Shown here piece after piece: positions 9,782 to 21,540 of a stretch of DNA of 64,000 nucleotides. Source of the stretch: Diphasiastrum complanatum. Taxonomy: Eukaryota > Streptophyta > Lycopodiopsida > Lycopodiales > Lycopodiaceae. Both the position numbers and the translations under genes were made by a program. The notes beneath the pieces are model-generated. The model was not told where the DNA came from and searched no databases. It saw nothing but the letters and a program-made list of their open reading frames with translations. Position 1 is the stretch's first letter. Each line of letters starts with the position of its first letter. Location: assembly GCA_029204225.1 (NCBI GenBank), contig CM055100.1, positions 58,415,583-58,479,582 on the forward strand, given 5' to 3'.

Positions 9782-10948
9782 TGTCATTCCGTAGTATAGT
9801 GGTTATGGGTTTCGATAGGGATTTAAGCTCATAAAACACTCTAAACTCTACTTCTACACTTTTGCTACAACAACAACTCTACAATACAATTCGACACTAC
9901 TCCAAGCATACAATTTACACCCTGAGCTCAATTCTCAAACACATAATTCATTCCACTCATGGTATCACCACTCTCATCAATCACTTCTATTCATAAAAAG
10001 CATCCAAAACTAGTAAACAATCATGGTGTAGAATGTACATAAGCAACACCCATCCCAAATGAACTGTTCACAACACCATGACACTATTTTAATCATTAAC
10101 ATTATTCATTAATTCTACATTCCCAACTAGGACTATTTGTAACACTATCTTCAAGCATTGACACTAATTTTAACACTAGTGTGTGATAATACTCAACACT
10201 AAAAAGCATAACAAATAAAATGGTATCCATATAATGGGAGAAACCTTGGGCTCTTTAAGCTCTACTTCCTTGCAAGCACATGACTTCATCACAAATCCCT
10301 ATGTAAGAACAATAGGAGAGCATTACTACATCCAAAGCATCAAGAATTTCATAAAAGCAAAGAGGAACATGACACAAAGGCTTGCAGACAAGAGTCATCT
10401 TTCTTGACGCAAAGGCTTGGAGACGAGTCATCTTTCTTGAAAATTTGTCACTTCAGAAATAGAAGGATCCACAATACAAAAAAATATCCTTCCTTGCAGG
10501 GAAGTAGCCACTTTGTGATTGGCCCACTTTGGGAAGTAGTCTAAATCAACTTAGACTACTTAGACTAACCGTACTTTTGTGTTTCTAAACTTGACTTTAC
10601 TATGTTTTAGATCATAAGTTACAAAATGGCCATTCATTAAATTAAACATGGCTTGTGCTTCTACGCTAATTAACTAAATTGTTCTAAAAATGGACTTAAA
10701 TAGATCTATGTTTTTATGCCGACTCGGCCATGATTTTGTTCTCGTCGCCATAATTTGTTGGGGAGGCACTGGGCTTTGTTTTCGCTCGGCATTGGAGTTC
10801 CCGATACATATTGATTCTGGAACACCTTATCTATGATTTGTCGACGTTCTTTGACGTACTTTGGCAGCTTGACTCCATCGCTTGATATCCGTTAGGCTCT
10901 CTGGCATTTGGAATCCGTTAGAAGAATCTTCACCAAAATCTTCTAACA
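9782..10948 (-). repeat. Probable Gypsy 3' LTR
   Basis: On the minus strand a purine-rich tract (GCAGTGGGGGCA) is followed at 10948 by TGTTAGAAGATTTTGG, the usual polypurine-tract/LTR junction, 540 bp downstream of the integrase end at 11492. The far edge is inferred from a TGTCATTCC (plus strand) at 9782. It contains a tandem duplication (10374-10441). No partner LTR is in the window. Confidence 0.4.
10374..10441. repeat. Tandem duplication, two units of about 34 bp
   Basis: Two adjacent units share AAAGGCTTG, then AGAC, then GAGTCATCTTTCTTGA, with few changes between them. Confidence 0.8.
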
Positions 10949-11491
10949 TGCCCCCACTGCGAATGTCTTTGGCATTGGCATGCGTGGCGATGGGAGACTG
11001 TTGCAAAAGAGGGTGAAAAAGGGGTATAGACAAGAGGGGGAAAAGGTTCAACGAAAGTTAGGAAAAAAATTGTAGCAACAAAATTGAGGTTGGCTGATAG
11101 TACAAAATTTGTTTGATCAGAATTCGCGGATGTGATAGAGAAATCGTGTAGAAAATTTTGAGGCTCAGAGAATTATCTACAAAGTCTGTCAGTGAGGATC
11201 TGATGCAAAAAACTGATTTTTTTCTATTTTTCCTCTGAGACAAAATTTGTGGAGGTAATAAATGAATCGTGCATACTAACAAAGGGGGTGGGCGAATTCG
11301 ATCTGATGTGGTTGTGAGACAAATTTTCTGAAAAGAATGATTCTTGTGGTTTTCACAGAAAAGACTGATTGTATGTCGGATCTAATGATATCTTGATGTT
11401 CTAAAACAAGAAAACACACCAAAAAAAAATTGTTGAAATGGCAAGAAGGCAGTAAACAGAATTAAAGAACAAAATTTAGGAAATAAAGCAA

Positions 11492-12420
11492 CTAATACAT
11501 ATAAAGATAAAAACAGGGTTCACTGTATTTTCTCAGTCTACTTCCATTGACCACAGTGTCTAAAAGATCGCCTTGTAGGGTTTGAAGTTGGATATATCTG
11601 GAGGCAAATATCTTTTGAATGACATAAGGTCCTTGGCCAGAAAATTTGAGTTTTCTTGTAAAGGCTTTGACTTGGTATAGCAGAACCTTATCTCCGACCT
11701 GAAACTCTTTGAGTTTTAAGGATCGATCATGCCATGTTTTTTGTTGACGTTTGTGGACTTGTTGAGCATGCATGCTGATCCGACGTGTTTCACACAATTA
11801 TTTCAGATGAAACAACTTGTTTGCTAGGATCTGTCGATTATCTACCTCAAGATTATAGGCTACTCGAAGGGATGGAATATGGGATTCTACAGGCATAACA
11901 GCTTCTTGGCCATATAATAGAGTAGTATGAAGTTTTAGTTTCCAATCGGATCAACTGGACTCAACGGTTTTGATGAGAATGCCACATAAGATTTTGTTTG
12001 TGGATTCTGCCTAGCCATTGCATCGTGGATAATATGGGGAACTTTTGCGATGTACCACAAAAAATTTGGAAAGTAGAGCTATGACAGAGTTAAGAAAATG
12101 TATACCTCTATCATTGATAAGTTCTACAGGCATCCGAACGCACCAATCTAGAATATCATCTGGTAGCGAGGCGAGAACCATTTCCTGTCACAAAGATCAA
12201 GAACAAGATCTTTTGGTCCAAGCTCACAAGAGTGGTCACGACAACTTAGCTGAAGACATGGTCACCAACTGCCGTGTATTTTACCAAAAGCACCATGGCA
12301 ACGCTGATCGCGATCAGATATTTTGCGGATAATTGTGGCCTGGTGGCATTTTTGGCAGAACTCAAGGGTTATTAGGATTGAGGGCTACCACCAATAGCCC
12401 TTGATATCAATAAACCACTA
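11492..12420 (-). pseudogene. Gypsy integrase C-terminal part, broken
   Basis: The minus strand 11797-11492 encodes QQKTWHDRSLKLKEFQVGDK, then SGQGPYVIQKI and LQGDLLDTVVNGSRLRKY, a Gypsy integrase C-terminal domain near the end of pol. Further right, up to about 12.1 kb, broken frames still show the end of the integrase core (a homologue of the NGQAE...NK motif and LLYGQEAVMPVE). Stops interrupt it several times. RT and RNase H are not present. A probable LTR follows on the 3' side (10948). Confidence 0.65.
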
Positions 12421-12791
12421 CGAATGCAAGACGACCACATCATCGTAGCACGACTTTATTATCGAGTAGCCCTCACTTCGGCACTGCACGTTGATATGAT
12501 GGAGCTATGGAAAACCCATAACTTTTGTATGCTCCATTACTTCAACCTCATGCCCTTCCTTAACAAATTACGATGGCAAATGATGGAGGGCATCAGCAAC
12601 ATAACTTTCGTATGCTCCATTACTACAAACTCATGCCCTTCCTTAACAAATTACGATGGCAAATGATGGAGGGCATCAAAAATAAAATTTACCAATCCCA
12701 ACAACAATCTCTCCTCCAAGAAGCTCAAAAAAATCCAGGACAAAAATGCTTCAATTGTGTGGGACCACCAATCCAATAAGGAGGGGGATGA
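12421..12791 (+). other. 3' internal end of a plus-strand LTR element
   Basis: Weakly coding-like sequence ending in a polypurine tract (AAGGAGGGGGATGA) directly before the LTR at 12792. It includes an 83-bp tandem duplication. No domain is recognised. Confidence 0.4.
12517..12681. repeat. 83-bp tandem duplication
   Basis: Units at 12517-12599 and 12600-12681 are nearly identical. Both contain CCATTACT, CTCATGCCCTTCCTTAACAA and ATGATGGAGGGCATCA. The unit length is not a multiple of three, so the frame shifts between copies. Confidence 0.9.
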
Positions 12792-13602
12792 TGTTAGCAA
12801 CTGTGCAAACACAGAGAAAATATTAAAAAAGAAATAAAACTTCATGACATGTGTTTTGTAAGTCCACATATGAGTATTTGTCAATAAACTTCTACCATGG
12901 CATGTGTCTTGTAAGTCCATGAGTAGAAGCTTAAAATAATAAAATAACATAAAACTTAGGATTAGAACTTAGACTTAAGAAACTTAAGAAAATATTTGTC
13001 TTGAGTTATCTTAAGTTTCAAAGTTAGAAACTTTTAAAGTTCTAAAGTCCTAAGTTAGAAGTTCTAGAATGGCTAGTTTTAAACCAATCCCATAAGTTAG
13101 TGGATACTTATGGAAGACCCTCCTTGCTATAAAAGGAGAGGTATTTGTCATGTACACAACACTTTTGAGATTATGCTAAATTGCTCTCTCTTGAGATTAT
13201 CTTGCCATTTCATTTGTGTTCCCTTTGGGAAGGTGCATAGCTTGAGGGAAGGTGCTCGGGCCTCCTCTTGCCTCCTTCTCATTGGTTTGTATTGTGGCAT
13301 GCATTTTATTGGTTCTATATTTAGTATTAGTTGCAATCTCTTTCATTTCCCTTTGGGTGTTAGATTAGAATTAGTTTAGCCATCTTGCTAGTTGGGTACC
13401 ACCTTAGCAAGATTTTACTTAGTTGTATTTACATTTTCGAGCACCAGTTGGGAAGCCTTGATGCTCCCTTTTCATTATTGTTCTTTACTTACTGTTGAAA
13501 GCTTGTAGATCTTAGAAGGTGGACGACCAATCTACCACTATCCTATGCATGAACCTCTACCTTAGACGTAGCCACCACATAGAAGTAGAAATACTTCCAA
13601 CA
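12792..13602 (+). repeat. Plus-strand LTR (3' copy) with TATA box
   Basis: It starts TGTTAGCAACTG right after a polypurine tract, contains a clear TATA box (TATAAAA at 13128-13134) and probably ends CTTCCAACA at 13602. No primer site follows, as expected for a 3' LTR. The right edge is inferred. Confidence 0.55.
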
Positions 13603-14105
13603 AGAGCTCCTCGAGCTTGCCAGGTGACTTGTAGTCGCCTCTTGTCTTGATATTCGGATATTGTTTGACGAAGAGGTCCGATTGGTACTAAAAACACTTT
13701 CTGGTACCAATGCTTGTGTACCGCCACAGGATCAGTGAGGTTGTCAACGGTGCGAGGAAGAACATTGGAGGTGGATGGAAGATTAGATTTTTGAAGATAC
13801 GATGGGGGGCTGTGAGGAAGCGGCGGGAGGCGATATGGCACGAGGTGGTGAGGTGCCACAAGGTGGAGTTGCAAACTCGAGATGAGGCATATTAGGATCG
13901 ATTGGAAACATGGTGGTGGCTTCGTCTTTTACAAGTAGAGGTAAGGAAGTCCTCCAAATCCAAGGTAGAGCCACCAAATGTCCTCCAAGCAACCTGCAAT
14001 CTTCAAGATGCTCCCCAACTCTTAGCTAGGATGCCTCCACCTGCAAGTAAGGATCTGCAAGCCTCCAAGGATCTCTCCTCCACCTGTGCCCCTACTCTTT
14101 AAACA
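13603..14105. other. Unassigned GC-richer stretch
   Basis: Overlapping short ORFs exist on both strands, but none shows a domain. It lies between two LTRs and is probably retroelement-derived. Confidence 0.3.
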
Positions 14106-15005
14106 CAAAGATAGATAACAAGCTGGCCTCAAGTATTCACCACCCAACCATAGCTAGATCCAAGCTCCAAGCAAGACCTATCTAGCACCCCCTTGCTAAC
14201 CATAAACAAATCACAAGCATACCACAACACTCCATAGCATACTCAAGATCCAAACCCTACTTATGTCCCATACCATAAGCAAGATCCAAACCTCAAGCAT
14301 ACTACCACAAGAAAGCACTCTACACACTAGTAGCAACACTAGAGCATAAGCAAAGCAAACAAGAGAGATCTCTCCTCCCCAATGGGCGCCCTACTACCCT
14401 CATATAGATGGCCCATGGACCCCTCCAATGCACTATGGAGTTCCATGCTCATCCAATGAGAGAGAGAGAAGCACAGGGGAGTTAAAGAATCTCCAAGAGC
14501 CTCCATAGGCTTATGGAATGTCAAGAGACTCCTTCCATAACCTATGACTCTTTGAATGCCTTTCTTGTGGGAGTTGGAAACTCAATGGACACTTTAGGAG
14601 GGCGCCCTCCTACTAGGTCCCATTGCCCAAGTTGTGCAAGTATACTTTGGTCCTAGACCAATAATGTGATATGGTTCAAGGTTGAGGCCCAAGGTTTAGA
14701 AAAATAGTCATCCAATGACTTTCTAACACCTCACTAGGTTCCATACCTCCATCCAAGGCATAGACACCTATCTGCTCTTAACCAAGGATACTAGTACCTT
14801 AGTCTAAGGCACCTACCATTAATACTAAGGGTACCCCTTATCCAAGGGTCACGTGACTCCCTACCTCTAACTAGGGTATAGTAACTTGCCTGCCCTTATC
14901 CAAGGGCACATACCCCTAATCCTAAGGGTACCTTGCCATTTAGCCCCCACCACTAAATGGACTATTAGGGGTATGAAGTACTGCTAGTTACATAGGTATG
15001 TAACA
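14106..15005 (-). repeat. Chromovirus Gypsy 3' LTR (right edge firm, left edge approximate)
   Basis: On the minus strand the polypurine tract AAGTTTAGGGGGAAGGAA runs directly into TGTTACATACC at 15005, just after the end of the chromodomain pol. The left limit is a guess. A TATA-like CTATATGA on the minus strand lies near 14400. Confidence 0.5.
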
Positions 15006-15021
15006 TTCCTTCCCCCTAAAC

Positions 15022-16910
15022 TTAAATTTTTCCTTGTAGGAAAAAATTTGGAAAATTCTTTTGGAGATCAGTCTCCTTTTCCCAGGTATCCTCCTCTTCT
15101 GATTTGCCTCTCCACCTGACTAAAAATTTCCGAAGCACTCTACTCCGTAGAGTTCTCTGCCGGCTATTAACAATCGCCTCGGGTTCAGGTGGTCCACTCA
15201 CGGACTCATCACGAAGAAGTTCCACTAGATCTTCCACAGGGACCAAGGTCTCCCCAACCTCCAACGAGGGTTTCAACTTACTAACATGGAAAACAGGATG
15301 AATTCCAACGTTAGCTGGAAGTTCTAGTTTATATGCGACCTTGTTTATCACTTTGATAACCTTAAAAGGACCGCAATACCTAGGTGCCAACTTTGCACAC
15401 TTAATAGTTTTCAAGCCCCTAGAGTGACTAGGGACTCTCAAAAACACCCAGTCGTTGACCATGAATACCTTGTGCTTCCGAGATAGATCAACATAGTGCC
15501 TTGCCCTATCCTGGGCACTTCTTATGCTATCTTTAGCCAGCTGTAACATTTCTTGCATATCCGCAAGGAAATCAACTGCGGCTTGCACCCGTAGGTTTTT
15601 CATGCCAACACTAATTGGTGATCGAGGTTGAAAACCATACATAAGCATGAAAGGGCTGGATCCGGTCGCTGAATGTTTTGCACTGTTATATGCAAATTCC
15701 ACCAGTGGAAGGTAATGTTCCCAATCAGATTGCCGATGGCCCACATATGCTCGAAGCATATCCTCCATCGTCTGATTGGTCCTTTTCGTTAGACCGTCTA
15801 ATTTCGGATGATCTGTAGAACTCAAACTTAAAGTTGTTTCCAAATTTTCAAATACTGCTTGCCAAATATACTTTCCCACTTTCGGGTAGGAATATCTAAA
15901 GGATGTAATAGGCCACTAGCTTTTAGCCTCTCTGCTTTATTTAACTGGCACTTGGTACATTTAAGTACATAGGCCACTACCTGACTTTTCATCTTAGGCC
16001 ACCAAAATTGCCTTCGAACTAAGTCAAGTGTTCTTTGTATACCCGGATGTCCTGCGCATGGACTATCATGACACTCATGCAAGATTTGGGCCCTTACAGT
16101 GTCATTCTCCGGTACACACACCTTTCCTTTACGAAACAAAATCCTGTTTCAAATTAGGAAATCCGTTTCAGTCTTTCCCTGATTTGAGTAATCTTGCAAA
16201 CTTGAAACCCCCGAAAGTACTTGTTGCCAATACTTTCCAAAAAAAGGATCGGACTCATATAGTCCTTGAAGAGATTGAAAGAACTCCGGTTCTATAACAG
16301 TAAAGCACAACTGATTAATAACTGGTAACCGACTCAAAGCGCCGCTAGAGTATTTTGACTTCCTTTACAATAACGTAGAGAAAAGTCAAAGATTTGCATC
16401 AGCTCAGCCCATCTAGCTTGCCTCCCCTTTAAATCTGTAGCATCACAGAAATATCGAAGAGTCTGATGATCCGTCAAAACTTCAAATCTGGCTCCATACA
16501 AATAATGTCACCAAATTTTCAAGGAATGAACAATTGCAAACAGTTCCTTCTCATAGGTACAATACCTAGACTGAGCAGGATTGAGTTTCTTGCTTTCATA
16601 ACCCACAGGATGTCCATCCTGCATCAAAATAGCTCCAATAGCATAATCACTGGCATCGGTCCCAACCACAAAAGTCTTATTAGGATCGCCAATGATTAGT
16701 ATTGGTGCCGAAGTGACACTTTTCTTAAGCAACTCAAAACAGTTATTCATATCCTCCGTCCACACCACTAGTGGACTCTTAGCCCTCTGGCTTAGCTTCT
16801 TATAGCCTTTCAAGGCCTGGGTAAGGGGAAATGCCAATCAAGCAAATTGGGGAATATGCCGACGAAAAAATCCCACAAACCCCAAGAAATAGGGCATACT
16901 GACGATTGAT
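15022..16910 (-). pseudogene. Gypsy chromovirus pol: RNase H, deleted integrase, chromodomain
   Basis: Reading leftward: the RT-RNase H region at 16837-16508 (FVVGTDASDYAIGAILMQDG, NPAQSRYCTYEKELFAIV), a linker at 16337-16149, and the integrase zinc region at 16139-15828 (DSPCAGHPGIQRTL, CTKCQLNKAERL). The 285-codon frame at 15879-15022 then carries the integrase end (DWEHYLPLVEFAYNSAKHSA), the GPF/KLAPRYCGPF region and a C-terminal chromodomain (RKFLVRWRGKSEEEDTWEKE, about residues 236-279). Between LDIPTRKWESI and the second frame the integrase core holding the first two catalytic aspartates is deleted. RT proper is truncated near 16.9 kb. Confidence 0.8.
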
Positions 16911-17564
16911 TCAATGAGGCTTGAACTATGGATGAGCCTGAAGATCATCTAGTCCTGGGGGAGCATCCCACTAAGCATCTCCATTAGTGGGATGGTCGAG
17001 ATGGGATGGAACGCCTAATGCAAATTGCTAGCAAGAAGTAGCAATGCAAGAAGACATGTTATTGGTGTAAGAGCCATTGTGGGTAGAGAATTCTGATCAT
17101 GGGTGGCCGAGGGAATCATCGCTGGTTCTGCACGGACCTGGTCATGCAGATCACTAGTAACCGTCGCCAATGTCCAGCTAATGGTTAGCAAACGACAGTA
17201 GGAGTTTTAGAATCAAGAGCATGCAGATCGCTGATATGAAAAAATGGTAGCAGAGCCATTTGCTTACAATAAAATAGTAGTTTATGGCTTATGGTTAGCT
17301 AGATGTGGGCTCGATAATCTTTATTGGTGTCAGAAATTTGGGTATTCTGCTATCTGTGATTTTCTTGGTACCATAATGGCGGAAGCATCGTAGACTAAAA
17401 AGTTTGGGCAATTCATAGAAACTGTCTCGATCAATTGCTGCTCAGAGCCATGTTTTTTGTGAGGAGCTATTGAACTAATCTGTGAGCGTTTACAAACTGC
17501 TTTGATCCACGCTTTGGGCCTCAAAATGTCGAATTCCGTTGACGTTTTACGCGGATGCTTGAGC

Positions 17565-17577
17565 GAGAGAGAGAGAA

Positions 17578-17632
<55 letters not shown>
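17565..17632. repeat. (GA)n microsatellite
   Basis: Nearly pure GA array interrupted once by ACAC near 17577. Confidence 0.95.
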
Positions 17633-17634
<2 letters not shown>

Positions 17635-18390
17635 ATGTTTCATGAGAATGCGAGAGAGAAATGAAAATGCCACATCATTATTTACAAAATGATCACGTGG
17701 CTTTTTGATTTTTTTTAAATAAATGATGATGTGAAATTTTCTCCTTTCAAAAAACTTTAAAATGCGTATTAGCTGGCCTTATAAAGAACAAAGTACTATG
17801 GTGATAAGTTTATACCATGCTTGACAGCAACATCATTTTCATACCTTAGTAGCATGAGGCGAGGCAGCCCTTTGAGATTCCATGCTTCATGGTCGTATTA
17901 GTTGTACGAGGAAGAAAAAAAATTGATATTGTATTCCAACTGTGTAGGTGACAATACATGTTAGCATAAACCCTAAAAAAAACTTTCCGTAGAGCGTAAA
18001 ATGTCATTGTATCTGCTCAGTTGTCCGACGCTGACTATTCTGGTGTTTAGTGTGGTAATAGCAAATTATTGCATTATCCTACGATCACACCATCGACTGT
18101 AAAAACCATCAACACATGAATAAAGCCTATTACGTAGTTCATTAGCTTGAAGTAGGCAGTTTAATACCAAAAGATTCTTCTATTCAGTCCATTACTTCTG
18201 ATTGGTGTCCAATATCGATTAGGATAGGTCATAGGAAGCACAAAAAGGTGCATAGATGCTGATACCAGGTCGCTGTAGATGAATAGACATCAAAATCCAT
18301 ATTGTGACAGGCGGCAACATCATGTACAAAAATGTGTACGATAACTGCTATCGGGTCGTTGCACACAGATCTATCCTCAAAATAGACTAT

Positions 18391-18650
18391 GACAGGTCAC
18401 GTTTAGTATCTAAATGTCGACCATATCTTCTGCTTGGTCGCATTTAGGGCGAAGAAGAAGATAGCGAGCATACACACGTTCGTGACAATATAAAGAAGTG
18501 TGTTATAGTATGAATCAGTCTGGAAGTAGTGAGTAAGCAATTTCTATTCCAAAAAAAACTCAGTGACAGGTCGCATTCAGCACCTAAATGTCAGAAATTG
18601 CTTCTGCTTGGTCGCTGTCCATAAGAAAAAGAAGCAAGTAATCATGATAC
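18391..18650. repeat. Divergent direct repeat, period about 174 bp
   Basis: GACAGGTC(A/G)C, CTAAATGTC and CTTCTGCTTGGTCGC recur in the same order at 18391 and 18565. Related GACAGG and GGTCGCTGTAGATG pieces occur near 18265-18310. Confidence 0.55.
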
Positions 18651-19738
18651 ACATGTTATTGGGTTTCTATCTTAGCTTAGAGCTCAGAGTATTGCTATTC
18701 ACGCTTACTGCTTATTAGCAGAAGTGCATCAAACAGAGTTTTTAGTTAGCTTAGAGTACGCAATTTCTATCTGCAATTGTTTGTGCTCTCATCATCTGAT
18801 TTAAACATGCTACTTACTGAATCAATCTATCTTCTTATTGCATTCAGTATCATGTCAGAATATATGCTTCTCTATGATTATTTGTAATTCATAAATCTCT
18901 TATTGTTTTGTTTGATTTATTCAATACTTCATTGTTTGGCATCTAACAAGTACGTGCTACCATCCCACCACACAAAATCGCACAGTTTAGTTTATTGAGG
19001 AAGGCAGGTGTCAACGCTGGACATCAATTGTCATCCATGCACAAAACAAGTTTTAACCACTTAATAACATACTAGTCATCATTAAACATGATTAATCCAA
19101 TTTTCTCATTCGTGAATACTTTGTTGGAGATATGTCGAACCTTGTATTTACCATATTAGGAAATTCACCATACTACAGTTTTTGGGTTATGCAAAGCTTA
19201 ATTAAAATGACTCAACCACAATGTAATGTACAAAAGAGGTTTGGTTACGTTTTAGATTAAAGAGTAGAAAGCACAACAATGAATGTTTGGTTCTCATATG
19301 GTTACCCTAAATTCTTAGGTAATTTCCTAATATGTTATATGCATTGGTCTAAAATAATAGGATTTTTTAGGTCATTCTATTACCTGAAGTGTTTTCAACA
19401 AAATAAACATCACTAAACCATGGAAATGTTTGCAATCCTTATCTGAATATGTGTCCCATCACTTTCTTGTGATGATGCCATGGTGTATCTAGAAAATGTG
19501 CTATTTTTTAAGATGTTCAAAAACATCAACGGTCCCAACTTAAAGCATCGCATAAGTCCAATGTAGTCATTACCCTATCCTCCCTCTCTTGAAAAACGAA
19601 GCAAACATTGTCATTTGTCAAGAGATGTCTTATAAGAAAAGCATTTGCCTAAATCAATCATTTACCTATAAGCCATAATGTGTGTGAAATGGTTACGTAT
19701 ACTAGTCTGAACAGTAGAAAGCCCAAATGGCTTACATG

Positions 19739-20505
19739 TGGGCTCATTTGATCTTGTTGAGTTGCTGGTCTCTCCTCCAAACCTACAACAATCTCCATCA
19801 ACTCATTCATCGCCAATAAGGACTCCATCCTCACCTTCCAAGTAGAATAGTTGATTGAGATAAGCCTATCATGCCTTCCAACATGAATCAACCACTTGTA
19901 GCCATGTTGCAATGACATGATCTTCTTCTTTCAACCTGTTCCAATGCACAAAGCACTCTCTTGAATGTCAACAAATGAACTCAAGAAGAAATCACAAAAA
20001 TATGGAACCTCTCAAATCTCTTCTAGCACTTCTAACTAGAAAATCAACACATAGAATAGTGAAATCTTGATCAACCTATGATCTATACTCAATCTAATGA
20101 TTCTTGCCACTTCCTAAGATTGAGACACACTCAAATGAAGTTCAGTAACCTCACAAACTAGAGATCCAATCAAAATTAGAGTTTTGACATAATCATAAAA
20201 AATTGAATATCTTAGATTCTACATGCAATTTCTAAAAACTTGATATATCATCTTGTAGCCTCCAATGAGACCTTTCTAATGCACCAAAATTCGGCTTATT
20301 CCAGTAAACCAAGTGTGAAATCGAAATTGATCAAGTATATAACCCTATATTAAGTTGACCTACAAAAGATCCATTCTACACATGCAAAAATGCTGATTTT
20401 TGAGTAGAAATCAATCTAGAATGCTTTGGCATTGGTAACTCCTCCAAATCCTTGCTAAAGATGGCTGATCCTTTCATAACCTGAAACACAAGAGCTTTGA
20501 TGCCA
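19739..20505 (-). pseudogene. Copia gag start and leader, truncated
   Basis: The minus strand near 19918-19739 encodes YSTWKVRMESLLAMNELMEI and VVGLEERPATQQDQ, nearly the same as the gag start of the Copia copy at 52.1 kb. It breaks off near 19740 into non-homologous sequence. The bases up to 20505 are the leader, ending at a mutated primer site (GGCATCAAAGC on the minus strand, against GGTATCAGAGC). Confidence 0.7.
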
Positions 20506-21141
20506 TGTGAAGGATTTTAGATAATTCAAGGTCCAATCCATTGCCCTGATCTTTGTATACAATAATGAGCAAATCAACAATCCTGCCAATGTAGAAAAAT
20601 CAGCATCTACATACAAAATGAGATGCAAACTTTAAAAAATACTGATCAAATATGAACCAAAACATTGAATATGTTTGCTTTCTATACAGTTACAGTACTC
20701 TACTATTTCACACGTGTGGAACCGAAAATAACAATAAATGATCATTCTACACATAGAATTGCAAGATAACATCATGAGAGTGCACCAATGAGTAGTAAAA
20801 CCCAAAGAGAATATAATGATGAAATGAGAGAGAGAAGAGAGAAGATACTTTTCTCCACAAGTTACAACAATATATAGCAGGTCCAAACCCTATTTGGCCA
20901 CTTGCTTTTCCCTCCAAAATGTAAACCCTACTATTTTTGGGTCTAGATTCAATGTACCCAAAGTTCAAATTTGAATCTCTTTCAAACTCGACTACCAACT
21001 TTCCCACACTTTTAATAAGTGTTTATTGAATGTATTTTAAACTAATATAACTTCAAAAAGTTTATCTCTAAGTCTAAAATGAGTTTTGGCCTCAATTGAC
21101 AATTTACCAAAATATGACTAAACTTGCTGAAATCTTTCACA
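20506..21141 (-). repeat. Copia LTR (5' copy of a truncated element)
   Basis: It runs from TGTGAAGGATTTTAG to GAAATCTTTCACA, an inverted terminal match to the LTR at 52707-53248. Both share blocks such as GATCATTCTACACATAGAATTGCAAG and the TATA region (TATATAGCAG at 20871). It carries the palindrome TTCACACGTGTGGA at 20707-20720, inside a segment the other LTR lacks. Confidence 0.75.
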
Positions 21142-21540
21142 CTTCGATGAAGTCGATGTCGATGGAGTCAGTTGAGTGAGTTGATGAAGAAGTCGAATGG
21201 AGTAAGTTGGTGTATATACATGGGGAAGTCAAAGTCGGACTTCAGACTTTGATGACTTCGGAGACTTCGAAGTCGATGTCAAAGTCTTTGAAGTCGATGG
21301 GGTCGGACTTCGATAGATTTTTAGGATGCTTATTATCGAATGGATTTTGGACTTGACCATTAAAATCCAACAATCTTTCTTAATGTGGATCCTGAAAAAC
21401 TTTGATCTTCAAATTTAGCATGTCGTTAAATATGAGATGGTGCTCCTTTGATAGAGTTTCTGTGAAATAATCTGCTGCCATAAATATGTCCTATAGTAAA
21501 CCAATGACACGTTGCACTTTTTCTCTAAGGTAGTGATATT
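21142..21540. other. GA/TC-rich spacer with simple GTCGAAGTC-like repeats
   Basis: The stretch 21145-21310 repeats variants of GAAGTCGATG and GACTTCG, a degenerate short tandem repeat. It is followed by the decayed 3' end of the minus-strand Copia pol. Confidence 0.4.

Larger units (their letters stand above)
16911..19738. other. Unassigned 2.8-kb stretch with short repeats
   Basis: No protein domain is readable. It contains a (GA)n array (17565-17632) and a divergent direct repeat (18391-18480 and 18565-18650). It may be old LTR or leader sequence, but no edges are visible. Confidence 0.35.

Noticed and set aside
9787-9830. tRNA-like stretch GTAGTATAGTGGTTA
   Set aside because: The A-box-like start resembles tRNA-Asp, but the following bases are too short and do not form a cloverleaf; at best a degraded relic.
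13557-14102. Overlapping ORFs of 60-105 codons on both strands
   Set aside because: Pro/Ser-rich chance frames between two LTRs; no motif and no consistent frame.
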